Below, piece by piece: positions 24,085 through 37,225 of a stretch of 64,000 nt of DNA. Under the pieces are notes generated by a model. It saw only the letters and a program-made list of their open reading frames with translations, was not told the DNA's origin and did no database searches. How positions within the stretch are numbered: the first letter of the stretch is position 1; every line of letters begins with the position of its first letter. Both the position numbers and the translations under genes were made by a program. This DNA comes from Nymphaea colorata (taxonomy: Eukaryota > Streptophyta > Magnoliopsida > Nymphaeales > Nymphaeaceae), in the NCBI RefSeq assembly GCF_008831285.2, contig NC_045143.1, positions 13,913,151 through 13,977,150 on the forward strand, written 5' to 3'.

Positions 24085-26300
24085 GGATCTTAGGGAGCTT
24101 CAAGCATCTTCTTTCCATTTTACCTCATAAAAATCTAAAGAAAATCTCCATAATAATAACAAACTGTTTGGGAGACATTCATGTTTATATTGACCACCCA
24201 GCTCCCCATTAACCTGGACATTAGAGGAGGCTGATGATACACACAACATAACTTTCCTAATCCACTGTTCATGAAGGTTGAACACCTTTATGGCATTCTC
24301 TAAGAAAGTCCAATTAACAGAATCATAAGGCTTCACCATATCAATCTTGAAACATAATGCTCCCTTCTTAAAGCTGCTTAAAGACTGTACTAGCTCATTA
24401 GCTAGCATCACATTGTCAAAAATGTTCCTTCCCTGAATAAACACAGCCTGCTGGTTATTAGTAATCTTTGACAAGCAGCCTCTCATTTGATTAGAGTGCT
24501 ATCGGATGGTACAAATGCACATTGGTCAGTCCCATTCCTTTAGGGATCATAACTATAGGGCACTTCGTCCATCTGAATTAAAGATAGCTTTTCGAGCATC
24601 TTTCATACAAACAGGCTTGAGAAGCTATCTATTGTCCTCATCATGAAACTTAGGGCCCTCAATCAAATCAGGAAAGGGGCAAACCTAAACCAACTTACTG
24701 ACCCAAGAGTTTAAAGTAAAACTCATCACAAATTCTCTTGAGATCAGCCTGATTAGAATACGAAACACCATTGTCAACCAATTCAATGACACATTTTCTA
24801 GAGGATCGTCCCCTAGCTAAAGCTAGCTGGTGTTTCTATCACCCTCCACAATCCACACGGATCTAGATTTAATCCTTGTTTTTGCTTCCTCTTAAATCAA
24901 AGAAATATCTAATTCGTCCCTAATCATTCTTTCATATTCAGCCACAGCTCTGTCACCAACTCTATTCCTCTTTGAGCATTTTTAATTTCTCTTTGCAGGT
25001 TTTGAGTTCTTGTAGAAAGATTGCCAATTTGAAGCTTGTGCCATCTCGCGAGATCATGCCTTATGGCCTCCAACTTCAGTAAAAGGCTAATCATTGGACA
25101 GCCATAACTGGTCTTCTCCACACATGTTGCGCAACTTGATGTCAACATTCCCTCAATCCCCAACTAGAGTAATATTAAAAGATATGGTGACTATAATGCC
25201 AGTTGGGGTTCTCCAAAGTCCAAACACGTAGCCACTAAAGCATTGTGGTTCAATATATATTGTCCAAGGATGGACCTTCAATCTGCATCATGTACCCCAA
25301 TCTTCAAACTATCGTTGATTCATTAAACTCCACTCTAAACTAAAAAGTATCAATTCATCACCACATTAGTTATTTGTCCAAGAGTAACAACAATTCTCAT
25401 CATCGATAACTAAAAAGCCACAAGTAGATAATAATTTATTGAAGCTTCTACAAGGTGACCGGTTGGGAGATCTACCATTCTTATCCAAGCTACCTCTAAG
25501 AGCATTGAACTATTCTACGAGGAAACAAGGTTCCATGCATTTGCCCACTAATAAAGAAAGGGTCCTCAACTTACCAGCTTTTGAAGCAAAGGATAGATGG
25601 TACGTACATTCCTAGCTCCTATATAAGCATGCATACAATCGGCAATGAATTCACATTTTAGAAACACCCAATTTGTCTTTGAAGCAAAAACTCACGAACT
25701 TCAAAGGGATCCCATCCTCCAATGATCTTGGCCCTACCATGTTTGAAAGCATCTTGGATCCCTCACCTTTAGTGTTTCTTCCTCCATGAGATAAGGCAAT
25801 ATATTCTAAGCATTAGAGGCAAGAGGGCAACTTCGATTCCTAACCACTTTGAACTCAAACATAGGTCAAATATCTTCTTGAAATGGATATTTATCCTCCC
25901 CATTAAGAGTTGATACAAATGGGTTGGTCAAAGATTATGTTTCCATAAACCCCAACTCATTGTTCTTTGCCATCTTCTTGAACCGGCTTTTCCATTCTTT
26001 CTAAGAAAATTGAATCCTTATGATTTCCTTCTTTGTCATTAGTGATAGGCCACTTGGATGCCTTCTATTTAAGACAGTTCTCAAGGCCATGAGAATTGAC
26101 TTTGAGTCGTCTGCAAAAGTGAATTTTCCCTCCAAAATTAATGGTTGCATCAAAGTTCTTCCTCCAGTGAAAGCAATAGCAACTACTGAGCAAAGAACAA
26201 ATTTGAGGAGCATATAAACGCATATTCTGGACAATTAGCCCTAGAAAAACCTTTGGTAGGACTATTGATCTCAATTAGATCTCACTTAAGGGAATTGATG
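24085..26300 (-). pseudogene. LINE (L1-type) non-LTR retrotransposon relic
   Basis: Minus-strand fragments appear in L1 order. An ORF1-like part at about 26290-25440 contains PLILEGKFTFADDSKSIL. A short endonuclease-end part is at about 25440-25165. A linker follows at 25163-24924 (LARWHKLQIGNLSTR). Reverse transcriptase is at about 24600-24085, with QAVFIQGRNIFDNVMLANEL, FKIDMVKPYDSVNW and NVQVNGELGG. Many stops and shifts break it. Most of the endonuclease is missing and RT ends before the YADD-type catalytic block. No polyA tail or target duplication was found. RT assignment is firm; the ORF1 assignment is moderate. Confidence 0.7.
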
Positions 26301-26680
26301 TTGAGAAAATCAGTACTTTTAGGAAGAACTTCTATTTTTTTTTTTGAAGATTTTTACGTAGTTGCCATATTGTGTACAAGGAAAGAGGTGATATTCTACT
26401 TTATGGAAAGTAGAAGAATGTTTCTCTAAATAAAGGCATCTACTTCCATTCTATTGAAATTACCCATTGAGTGACTGTTGTAAAACATGTTCTATATGTG
26501 GCCTTGTAATCTGTACAATGAATATCAAGGGAAATTAAGAAGCTCTTACCTTCTTGTGGATGTAGACATGATAAGCCGAACCATGTAAAATGTGACTCTT
26601 TTGATTTTGATTATTTTCTATTACTCTTTTCTTAATAGTATGAAAGATAAGTTCCATACTTGTGCTTTGAATGGTTTTAA

Positions 26681-29600
26681 TGGTGTCAGAATTGGAAAAT
26701 ACTTGTAGAGACATGCAATGATCAGAATCAACAGCATTGTAGAATACAAGATGGTATTAATCCTACCTTAAAGATCATCAAAACCACTAAATGGGCTCAA
26801 TTACTTGACTTGGGAAAAATCAGCCACGTTGTTTCTAAACGACAAATCCAAGCTAGGTCATGTTATTAGAAGCAAACAAGGCTAGCCTATGAAGATCCAA
26901 AACTAGAAGAATGGGAGTCCAAAAATCATATTGTCATGTTGTGGTTAATTAATTCTATAGACAAAAAAATCAACCGTAGTTTCTTTTTTTTAGCAATGGC
27001 AAAAGAAGTATGGGATACTGCGCGTGAATTTTTTAAACAACAATATAATTTGGCTAGAAGATTTTAGATTACTCAAGAAATTCACAAATTGAAGAAGGGA
27101 GATATGGCATTTTGAAAGTACATGAGTCGATTGTGAGCTTTATGGATGAGTGGGAATCATATACCCCCAGTACTAATAATGCAGCCACCTTGGAGAAAAA
27201 TAGTGAACATAAAAAATTATTTCAAATGTTGTCTGGTCTTCACCCAGAATACAAACCTCTTCACAGCCGTGTAATCATGACCACTGACCTACCAGAACTA
27301 CATACTATACGTTCTATTATTATGCATGAAGAATGTAGAAGACATGTCATATACCCATTCACCAAGGAGGCTGACACTAGTGATTCCAACGCTTCTCTTT
27401 TATGAGCAAGCATAAAGAATTAGGACAAAGTGCAAGTATGAATATTAAGGAAAGGAAAAAATGTTTTTCCACTCACTGCAAAAAAGAGAACTGCATGAGA
27501 AATAAGTGCTAGAAATTGACCAAGAAGCTCAATGATGGAGGAAAACTCAAAGCTGCCCAATGTATGAATAAGATCAAGGGGAAATTCCAATATCTATGGA
27601 GAAACAAAATGCAGCAACATTGGCTACTAGAGAGAAAACCGATAGTCTAGTAACTACAGCTTGTTGTCTATGTTTAATGAAAAATATTGTTTTGTGGATT
27701 TAGATGCATCTGACAACATGACAAGTGACAAAAATTCTTACGACATCATTTAAAGCATGATCTGTTATTAAACCAGTGACCATAACTAATGCAGAAAGAT
27801 AGAAGCTATAGGGAAAGGTGCAATATTTTTTTTAATAAAAAAATTACATAGATGATCTCTATATGCATGCTCTAACATTTTTTCTTCTATCTGTTACCCA
27901 TGTGATTAGAGAATATAACTATAATATAATTTTTTCACCATTTAAAGTTATTGTTTATTAGGATCAGAGCATAGGGGTGATGATTCGTGAAGGATAAGAA
28001 TTCTAAAGCCTTTACTATTTTCAATAGTATTAATAAGGCAATAGCAGCCAGCAGCAATAAGGATGTGGAAGATTATGGCATGCATGATTAAGTCATCCAT
28101 TGGACTATGTTCTACGAAGATTAAAGCCTAGTTTGAATCTTGATTGTGGGATATGTGAAATTTGTAGATATGCAAAACTTACTCTTCTATCATTTCCTAT
28201 AAACTTTATCTGAAAAAAGCCTTTGATTTAGTTCATCCGGATATTTGAGGCCACACATAGATTCTTACAATGGTATTAAATATTATCTCCCTTTCGTAGA
28301 TGATTTATCTCATGTTGGATGGAAATTTTTCCTAAAAAACAAGGACAAGGTTTTCATGAAATTTCAAAATTTTTACAACATGATATACACATAGTTTGGG
28401 GAGTGGATTAAGGTGTTGTGTACCAATAATGGCTCTGAATATATACACAACTGATTTGTAAATTTTATAAATCAAATGAGAATTGAACATCAAACATCAT
28501 GTAGAGAGACTCTACAACAAAATAGAGTTTCAAAAAGAAGGAATAATTACCTTCTTGAGCTTACTCGGGCACTAACCTTTTAGGGAGAAGTACCTGAAAG
28601 GTTTTGGAATGAGACATTTCAACTACAAATTACATAACAAACCGTCTCCCTAGAAGATATAGCAAAAATAGATCTCCTATTAAAGTGCTTAAAAGCAAAA
28701 AATACTCTATAGAACTCCTTAAAAATTTGTTTGTATTGTCTACGTCTGGAAACACCCTAAACAAAGAAACAAATTTCAAACTCATGCCATTAAGTGTTGC
28801 TTTTATGGAGTATTCTCCAACCAAGAATGGTTATCAGTGTTATGATTGTATTTCTAAACAAAGGCTTATCTCGTGATGTAAAGTTTGATGAATCACAAGC
28901 ATATTTTCAAAACTGTCTTTAGGGGGACCACTTGAATCGCCTTCAAGGGAAGCATTCTAAGATCAATAAAAATTCTCTACTACTTCCCAACCTACCATCC
29001 GCAGATGAAGCAGTGCCAAACCAAATGCAAAATGAAGGTGAGACTGAAAATGAAAATCAACATGAAGGGAGAAATGAGATCTACTTCTGATGGTTTGATC
29101 AAGTGCATCAAAAACACCCAACAAGTTGTAGTGACTATGTCATGATGAGCAATAAAAAATGTCTAGTCTAGGCATATGTTAATTATAACTCTTGTTCTCA
29201 TAATCAAGTTGTTTTTTTGATACGGTGATCTGAAACACGTTTTGAAGAGGCATATCAAAATTCAAATTGGAGAAATGCTATAAATGGGGAAATTAATTCC
29301 CTTATAAAAAATGATACGTAGGATTTGGTTCCTCTTCCAAAAGGCAAAAAGGTAGTCAATTGCAAATTGATATTCAAATTGAAATTTAGGAGTGATGGTT
29401 CTCCAGGTCGTCACAAAGCTCCCCTAGTTGCCCTCAACTTTTCTCAACCAGAGGGAGTTGATCAATGATCAATGTCCAAACAATCTTGTCCATTGCATAT
29501 AATATGGATTGGAAGCTATCCCAATTGGATTTCAAAAAACCTTTCTTCAAAGCAATCTACATGATGAATTATATATGAACACACCACTGGGATTGGAACA

Positions 29601-29942
29601 TGATGAAGGGGATAACATGGTGTGTAGATTAAATCAGTCGATCTATGAACTCAAACAATCTCCTCAAGCTTGGTACTCAAAACTGAGTTCAACATTTATT
29701 GACTTCAAATTCAAAAGGTGCATATCTGACAATTCTTTATTTGTTCATCAGACTAAGGAGAGCTCCACGTTGGTCTTAGTCTATGTCAATGACATCATCA
29801 TCAACAGAAACAATCACACTATGATTAAAAAACAAAGAAATAATAATTACGTCAGCAATTCGTAATCAAGGATCTAGGAAGATTGAAATATTTTTTCGGC
29901 ATAGAAATAAGTAACTCTAAGAAAGGTTTAGTGCTAGTGCAA
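26681..29942 (+). pseudogene. Decayed Ty1-copia relic
   Basis: A degenerate primer site TGGTGTCAGA at 26681 is followed by copia-order fragments. Gag lies at about 26800-27600 (open piece 27112-27405, FMDEWESYTPSTNN). A protease trace DLDASDNMTS is near 27700. Integrase fragments lie at about 28220-28620 (YYLPFVDDLSHVGW; NNGSEY). Reverse transcriptase spans about 29230-29942 (open piece 29509-29865, LNQSIYELKQSPQAWY) with YVNDIII where YVDD is expected. Stops and shifts are frequent and no LTRs were found. RNase H is absent. This is an old, dead copy, much older than elements 1, 2 and 4. Confidence 0.75.
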
Positions 29943-29957
29943 CTTTACCATTCCCCA

Positions 29958-30110
29958 AAATTTTACATGTAAACGAAGGGGCGATCATGATAGGACAGTA
30001 TTAATGAGGTCTTTTGCAATCAAATTTTTTTATGTAAACAAATTGGTGCTTGTGATAGGATGTCATTGATGGGATATTTTGCAATCAAATTTTTTCTTGT
30101 AAACATTTGT
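29958..30110. repeat. Short tandem repeat, ~65-bp units
   Basis: Two and a half diverged units sharing TTGCAATCAAATTTTTT and TGTAAAC, with variable centres (GTGATAGGATGTCATTGATG). They start close to where the copia relic loses homology. Confidence 0.65.
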
Positions 30111-30439
30111 CAAGTGAACTGCTCATATGATTTTCCTTTATCAACGAAATCCCTAGGCAAGATATCTCTTTCCTAACTTTTCCCAAGTGGGAAACATCTT
30201 TATGATGAAAACTATAGGTTAGGTACCACCAACTACATGAGTTGCAAGATACAAATGCATAAAAGCAATTTGCTCAAGTATTTCAACAAAAAGCGTATGG
30301 TTTCATTTAACATGTTACTCACTTCCATCATCTTTTCTTTGAAAGAAAAATGGGTTTGCTTTTTAAGGGTACATAAAACAAGAAGGGAGAAAAAAACCCA
30401 AAATTCTCTTTGTTTGGTCTTACAACTTTGACTAACTTG

Positions 30440-31300
30440 CACCCCATTGGTCCGCCACTAATGACTAGGCTGCGCCAACCATGCAGCTAGTAAGACAAAT
30501 GGCTTGAACCCAGGCTGGCCCTCGTTCAGAATGTGGTCCAAACCCTGTGCTTGATCCTTTCAGTCTGCACCATTTGCTTCATCAAAGCATCCTCCTCCTA
30601 GCTTAGCACCACTTAGTTCATAAGAAGTGGAGGAAGGTGGCTCTCCACCCACCTTTGTTGGCTTAGAATGGCTTGATCATCTACATGTTCACCATGGTGT
30701 TTCCCATGTAGAGTTACATGACAAGCAACTCAAAGCAGATGTTGATATGATGGTTGGCATTGGAATTGTTAATTAGTATGAGGGTGAGTTTGCCATTAAG
30801 AAGGTTGGGCGAGTCAAGGTAGATGTTGTCAAAGGCAGTAGGAGGGATATCGATGGAGAGGAGGTAGGGATGGATGGCAAAGAAGAGGACAAGAGTGAAG
30901 ACAATGAAGATGATGATGAAGAAACAACTGGTTCATAATAGTGTTCTACCTCATCTTCACCATCATTATCATCATCTCTTCCGCCTTCCCCCTTGTCCTC
31001 TTCCTAACCTTTTGTCCCGAGCTCCTGACCATCAACATCCCCATTGCTGCCCTTGGCAGCGTCAACCTCTATTTGTCCACCTCCTTGATAGTGATTCCAT
31101 CATAGTACTCAACATCTCTAATGCTAACCATCAGATCAACATCCATTTCAAGTTGCTCATCATCGAACTCTACATGGTCAGCACCATGATGGCCACACAG
31201 ATGCTGGAGCCATTCCGAGCAAACAAGGGTGCGCAGACGCCCGCCTCCATCATATTCCTAATGAACCAAGTGGTGTTGGGTGAGAGAAGGTGACCTTGGT
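30440..31300 (+). pseudogene. Possible LEA2/NHL-like gene relic (weak)
   Basis: A hydrophobic run at about 30965-31050 (IIIISSAFPLVLFLTFCPEL) is followed, after a frame change, by INIHFKLLIIELYMVST and a short tail to about 31290. A membrane segment followed by a beta-rich domain is the layout of plant LEA2/NHL proteins, and this is only a resemblance. The frame is broken by stops. It could also be chance open sequence beside an acidic GAA/GAT-rich block at 30870-30935. Confidence 0.25.
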
Positions 31301-33013
31301 TAGGCAGATGGTGCAAACCAAAAGGATTAGGTATGATGTTTGAACCACATTCTGAACCATGGGAAGCCTGGGTCTAATCCATTTGTCTTACTGCCTAGGT
31401 GGTTGGGCGCAGCCTAGTCGTTAAAGCTTAAAGATTGTGCACTACCATGGGAAGCCTGGGTCTATTTCATTTGGGACTCTATGCTAATGTTTTTTTTCAG
31501 TGTTCTCAATCATAGTACCTACCAAAGTTTAAAGATTGTGCACTGCCAAAAACGTAGCCAAATGGAGGGAGGTTGTGAACTAAATGAACAAATGGATAAC
31601 AGAGGTAATGGCTTTTCAAGAGAGCAAAGAATGTTGCAAGGACCAGGAAGAAGGCTCACAAAAGTTGATCTTTATAAAATTGCCCCTAGATCTGAAAAAG
31701 AAAAAAGTAAAAAAAGGAGGCCCAAGGCTGGTTTTGAAAGAATGCTAGGACATCCAATAGGGTGGCTGGTAACTATACAACTGAAACAAAACTCAATAAA
31801 ACTAGCGTAGGGGCTTGAGAGAAGCCAAAAAGTGAGAGTTAACACTGACAGAAAGACTAGACAAAAGAAAAAAGAAAACTTTAAAAGTAGCTGGGCAACT
31901 GAGATATGATGAGGCAAGTCGAGCTCAAGGATGAGGAAATCATGGAGAATTAAGAAAGGAGAAAGATCAAGCAAAGATAAGTTGCCATGGAAGTGCAAAA
32001 AAAGGCGAAGTGGAAAAGAGCAGAGATGGAAAAGTGAAACAACTTTTTGACAAAATCACAAAATATGCTTCGGGGACAAAAGCACGTATCCAACCAAGAA
32101 AGCAGTGACCAAAACTATAAAAATGCATTGTAACACTCCAAATATTTAGTCCCATAGTGAAGATTTTGATAAATCATCAAGGGCTTTTAACATGATGGTT
32201 AAGAATTTGATTGTCATAGTTACTAGTATTTTTGGGGCTAAAATCAAAACTGTTAGGAAGTAGATTGGATCTGAAAGAGCAAGAAGCCCAACATGAGAGC
32301 CGGTTCAATACTCGGGCATGGGGGGTCTCATATATGCAGTAGCATGTGTCTTAAGAGGGTAAATTATAGCACTTCAAAAGTTTAATCTCATATTTAAGAT
32401 TATAGGAAATCTTCAAGGGCTTGTAAAGGGGTTAGGTAAGTGGTTGATTGCCCTTGTTTATAACCTTTTTGAAGATGGAGCTGAAGCTACTGGGGATGAG
32501 TTGTTATTTACCAAATGAGAAGTTTGAGCTTGGTGTGGAAGAGGGCTATGTTGTTGCACACATAGTACCAAAGAAAAAATGCGAGCTAATAGGATCAAAA
32601 GCCTTGGTGAAAGAGAGAGAGAATAGGAGGTTGTTTTCTTCACTACCAAAGTGGTAGGTGTAACATCCAAAGAGGAAAAAGGGAGAATCAAAACAAGTGG
32701 TAGCCTACAATGTATGCCCATGTGCTTTATCTTCTTCTACTCCATATTTTTGAACAAACATCAATATATTATTTTATATATCTAAGGGTCTTTACTTCAC
32801 CAACTCATGACAGTGCAGGAAAGAAAGCTTTTAATATTGTTTCTTCTTATCTTGTAACATAAATATGGCTACAACATAAGAATATACTATAGGCAATCTT
32901 AATTTTGCTTTTCAAGATACTTGAATTAATGAAGTGGATTCATTTCCATTTTCACAATAGACGTTGACTTCATTTAGACAATGCAGAAAGGAAATTTGTA
33001 TATATGGCCTCAT

Positions 33014-33016
<3 letters not shown>

Positions 33017-33076
<60 letters not shown>
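33017..33076. repeat. (GA)n microsatellite
   Basis: About 60 bases of uninterrupted AG repeat. Open frames of Arg/Glu or Ser/Leu across it are artefacts. Confidence 0.97.
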
Positions 33077-33078
<2 letters not shown>

Positions 33079-33725
33079 TACAATTTCTTTTTATGTCAGC
33101 AATCTTTGTATTGTTTGCAATTTTCATGTTATAGGAACAACAAGATATGATATCATGATATATCCAAGTTAAAGGAAGTGGTCTTTAGTATTCAATGTGT
33201 CTATTGTAGCATAAATTAGTACCCTTCATTAGTTTGCCTCCACTTGTGGATGAATATACCATGAAAACAGTCTTAATTTCTAGAGTAATACATAGATTTC
33301 CTTGTCTTTCAATATTTTACATATGGTAAATAAAATATAAAAGAAATCATAGAAATTGTCTTTCCTTCACCTATTCAGAATGGTGCAAGGTAGGAAACAC
33401 TTTCCCTTTCTTTGTCCTATATTGGAATAGAAATATGGGCATAAGCCATTTCCTAATATCTCTTTCATATTTGACTTAATAAAGCAAATTCATTGTTGTT
33501 TAAGCAAAATTTTTTTACTTGCATCAATTTAGAAGGGTATATGATAGGAAACACTTTATTTTCGCATTTTATTTTAGAATAGAAATATGGTACAAGGCAT
33601 AAGCAGTAACTATTGACAATTGAAATTTTCCTTTTCATAAGATTTGATTTAATGAAATGAATTCATTGTGATTTAAATGAAAGATTTTTACTGTACTTAT
33701 TAAATGAACAGTTTAGTGTGTGTGT

Positions 33726-33740
33726 TGGGGGGGGGGGGGA
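33726..33740. repeat. Poly-G tract
   Basis: A run of about 14 G residues preceded by GTGTGTGTT and followed by a GA-rich stretch. It could support a G-rich structure or be an assembly-sensitive homopolymer. Confidence 0.85.
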
Positions 33741-35379
33741 AGGGAGAGAAATAGAGAGAGCGGAATTGGCTATTTCCTTGCAAGGAAGTCAAGCAGTGAG
33801 ACATGATACCTTGAGACATTTATGTTAAATGAGGTCATGTTTACTATTCAAGGTGTTTCTTGTAGTATAATTTGTTTCTCATCTATAATTTTCTCTACTT
33901 ATGAATGAATATATATATGAAAGTATTCTTATACACTAATATAAACAGTACTCTCATTATTCAATAATTCACTTTGAGCTACATATATACATTATTCATG
34001 GGGACAGGGCAATGAACAAAGAAATTCAAGCTTGACCATGGTTTTCTTCTACCATTAAATAGATAACTTTTATTGATGTTGGCCTGAATACCTTTAACGA
34101 AGCATCGTAACCATTCGTCTGTCCCATGATTGACATAAGTATCAAGTTCTAGATGCTACCATGACTATAAATATATTGATATTTGACTAATACTTCACGT
34201 TGTGTCAAAATCTAGAAGTTTCTTTAACACAAGATTGATTTTTCAGAGAAAAATGTTAATGAACTATGACATGTAACATGAAGTATCCAATGGTCTATAC
34301 ACCTTTATTTGGACATGGTGCACCAAAATTTTGAGCATAAAGTAACCAAAAGTAATAGGTAACATTTAGGTTTCTTAGATAGTGTGACTTGCATATTCAG
34401 GCCAAGCTCCTTGTTATAAAGAAATCTAAAGATGCTTTCTTTACACCCATTCCTGCTTGCATGTTATTCCTGATGCATGGAATGACATCAATGTGACCAG
34501 TGCAAGACATACAAGTAGACACTATATGTATTGTATTGTTACAAAAATAATAAAGATAAATTACCTAGAGAAAATGTGCAATTGGTATTTTATAGCACAT
34601 TATTTTTCCTAGTTACATTTTGGCAGTAAAAACAAAACACAATAGCTTTAGCACAAACTTGGTGCCAATGAATGCATCAGAGCTGCGCTAGACCTGTTCG
34701 CACCACTACTTCCTTGGGTTGCACACTAAGCTGGTACAATGATAATTTTGTTCATTGGTTATGACCATTGCTTACCACAACATTTGTTGTGGATAATATA
34801 TCATGTGTGGAACTACTATTCTCTATATGAGCACATCATTTATTTGGTTCAACGTGCCATTTTGTTTTATTTAGAGTGTAAATGAGAGCAAGAGTTAACA
34901 GGCCATCTTATTTGATTTGAGGGAGTGGGGGAAGGGGTTCAATGAAGTCACGAGAGAGAAGTGAATTGGAGAGGAGCATAGTCGATTATTAATCACTCTC
35001 ATCCCTCATCATGGATCAATCCATCAGCATTAATCGATTGATTAAAGAGCAAAATGAAGCACTTTTTGGAGATCTTGAGTATTTGAAAGGCTTCCAAAGG
35101 TCTAATCAAGGGAGATTGAGATAGAAAGTTTTCCTTCCTTGCTGGATAGAGAGTGTAGAAAATATGCAAAGCAAGAAGAAAACTCAGGCCCAATAATTTC
35201 AGCAAGGCTTCAAAGAAAAATTGTTTGTTAGCTTGCCATGCTTCAATATTTATTCAGTTGTATATGCCATTACAAACTCTATAACAACTATCCTTCTATA
35301 CATTTCTACTCCATAAGTATAGTAATATATCAATACAAATTTTCTACACTTCGTTACAACAAAAAGACATTAAGCAAAT

Positions 35380-35479
35380 AGAGGATACAAAAATAACCAG
35401 ATCTCATGGCTAGACACCACATTCATGAGAGCTCATGAATGTGGTGTCTAGCCGTGAGATCTGGTCATTTTTCTACCTT
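35380..35479. repeat. Near-perfect hairpin, ~34-bp arms, 2-base centre
   Basis: Arms ACCAGATCTCATGGCTAGAC... at 35396 and its reverse complement ending at 35465 differ at one position, which would be a G-U pair in RNA. The centre is AG. Weaker pairing continues outward (AAAAATAACC versus GGTCATTTTT). Such a tight palindrome fits a MITE-like or small-RNA hairpin. No TSD was identified. Confidence 0.85.
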
Positions 35480-36600
35480 TTTCTAATGTGAAAGAAAACG
35501 TCAATGTAGAGAATGTCGCTAATACTAATTTCACTGTTGTTTTTAATCACCCTAGTAAAAGTATGCACATCAATGACACTGAAAGAAATGGCATTGGGGG
35601 CCAAAATTTCCACAACTTTAAAGAAAAAAAGTATTACTGCCACTACTATAGATTTGTTTTTACTGACTCAAATCACATTACTGAAGATGATGAACTACAA
35701 ATGTTATAGCAGTGATATAGATCACTGTTATAAATGATGGAAGCCTAACTTTCCACAAAATTAAAGCAAAAGGTATTAATGACTGTTTGAAGCTCCACTA
35801 AACATTTTGTTTTTATTGACTTCAGTCATGGTGGTAGAGATAACTGCAAATGCTATACCGATGGTGTATCTCACCCTTATAAATGTAGCAGGTCTACACT
35901 ACTTCCTTTTCGACTGCTATATCCTCAAGATTTTGGTGACCCTTGTCATCTCTATCTTGCAGATTATTTAACAAAACAAAGCAATTTTTTTTAAAACATT
36001 ATATATCAAAACCTATAAACTTGAAATTTATGAAACATAGAAGTATTAAACTTTTAAAGACCGTGAACACCAAACTTATTGTTTATAAGCTTTAAATTAT
36101 TAACCATACAAAATATTAAGATTTTAAATAACTAAGCTAATAAAGTTAAAGTGCAAATGTAAAAATGATCACGAAACTTGCTCATCTTATTAGTCTGGAA
36201 AAAACATTAGTGAAGTGAATAAGAGAGAGAGAGAGACAGAGAGAGAGACGGAGAGAGTGAGAGAGCGATGTGTGTAAGTAACCTAGGATAGTAAAATGTT
36301 GTAGGAAAAGAAGGGAGAAAGACAAGGTGGGCAGCAGGATAGTGCTTTTCTTTTTGAACACAATAGATGACCTTTAGAGGCCATTTGGCAGCAGGAACAC
36401 TTTGGAAATGGTTCATGAATTTGTCACAAATATTCAGGCAGATTCGTGAAATACTAAAACAAGTGTTATATGACCATACCTAACCTTTACATCAGATTCA
36501 TGGAACACTCACAAAATGTTTCTGCTATCAAATGACTCCTTAATGACACAAAGGGATATCGAGAAATCACAACTACCTTAATGGATTGCAGAGGACATCA
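35480..36600. other. Unassigned AT-rich DNA with a second small hairpin
   Basis: No supportable gene. A near-perfect inverted repeat at 35704-35733 (TTATAGCAGTGAT / ATCACTGTTATAA) is present, as is a GA microsatellite at about 36221-36262. Confidence 0.45.
36221..36262. repeat. GA microsatellite
   Basis: (GA)n with C and G interruptions. Confidence 0.85.
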
Positions 36601-36614
36601 TAGGGTAAAAATAT

Positions 36615-37225
36615 ATTGAGAGATCCAATCCAAGTAGCTGAACCAATTGCAAAGGAGACCCCACAATCGATTGTATTGCCTAAAAGCATGTGTTAATTCC
36701 AACTGGCTGAACCGATTGCAAAGGAGACCACACAGTCAATTGCATTAACTAAAAAACATGTGTTATTTAAGGAAGGTGGTAAAGGGAGGGAGGTTGGAAA
36801 GATATTGAGAGATCCAATCCAGCTAGCTCAATAGATTGCAAAGTAAATCATATGGTGAAATGTTAGGAACCAGACTCTCTCACACTCACTTAATGCACCA
36901 AGAGAATAGAAACCAGAAGAAGAGAAACACGAAGAACACACAAAGATTTTACATGGTTCGGAGACAATGTTCTCCTATGTCCATGGCATCCACACAGAGC
37001 ATTTTTCATTATTATGATAGAATATAGAGTACATGCAAAACGACACCCTTATAACATGAGATTAAAGCAAAACCTGCAAAGCTATCAAGTATGGATCAGG
37101 CACCACACTCAAACATAAAGGATATTGAGAAATCCAATATAGTTGGCTCAACCGAACGAAAAGGAGATTACTCAGTTGATTGTGTTGCCTAAAAAAATTG
37201 CATTAACTAAGGAAGGTGATAGATA
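36615..37225. repeat. Diverged ~80-100-bp repeats interrupted by an LTR-like insert
   Basis: Four or more units share the order AGATCCAATCC, GGCTGAACCGATTGCAAAGG, GATTGTATTGCC and AAGGAAGGTG. Between the third and fourth units lies about 250 bp (36857-37110) starting TGTTAGGAACCAGACTCTC and containing AGATTTTACATGGTTCGG, a phrase common in plant copia LTRs. A solo LTR is plausible, but its right end and TSD could not be fixed. Confidence 0.5.

Larger units (their letters stand above)
31300..35370. other. Unassigned DNA with microsatellites
   Basis: No gene is supportable. Phrases such as GGAAGCCTGGGTCTA and AAGATTGTGCACT recur between 31355 and 31550, indicating local duplication. The rest is AT-rich and without recognised element ends. 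Confidence 0.45.

Noticed and set aside
32912-33172. Frames of Leu-Ser or Arg-Glu dipeptides.
   Set aside because: Translation of the (GA)n microsatellite.
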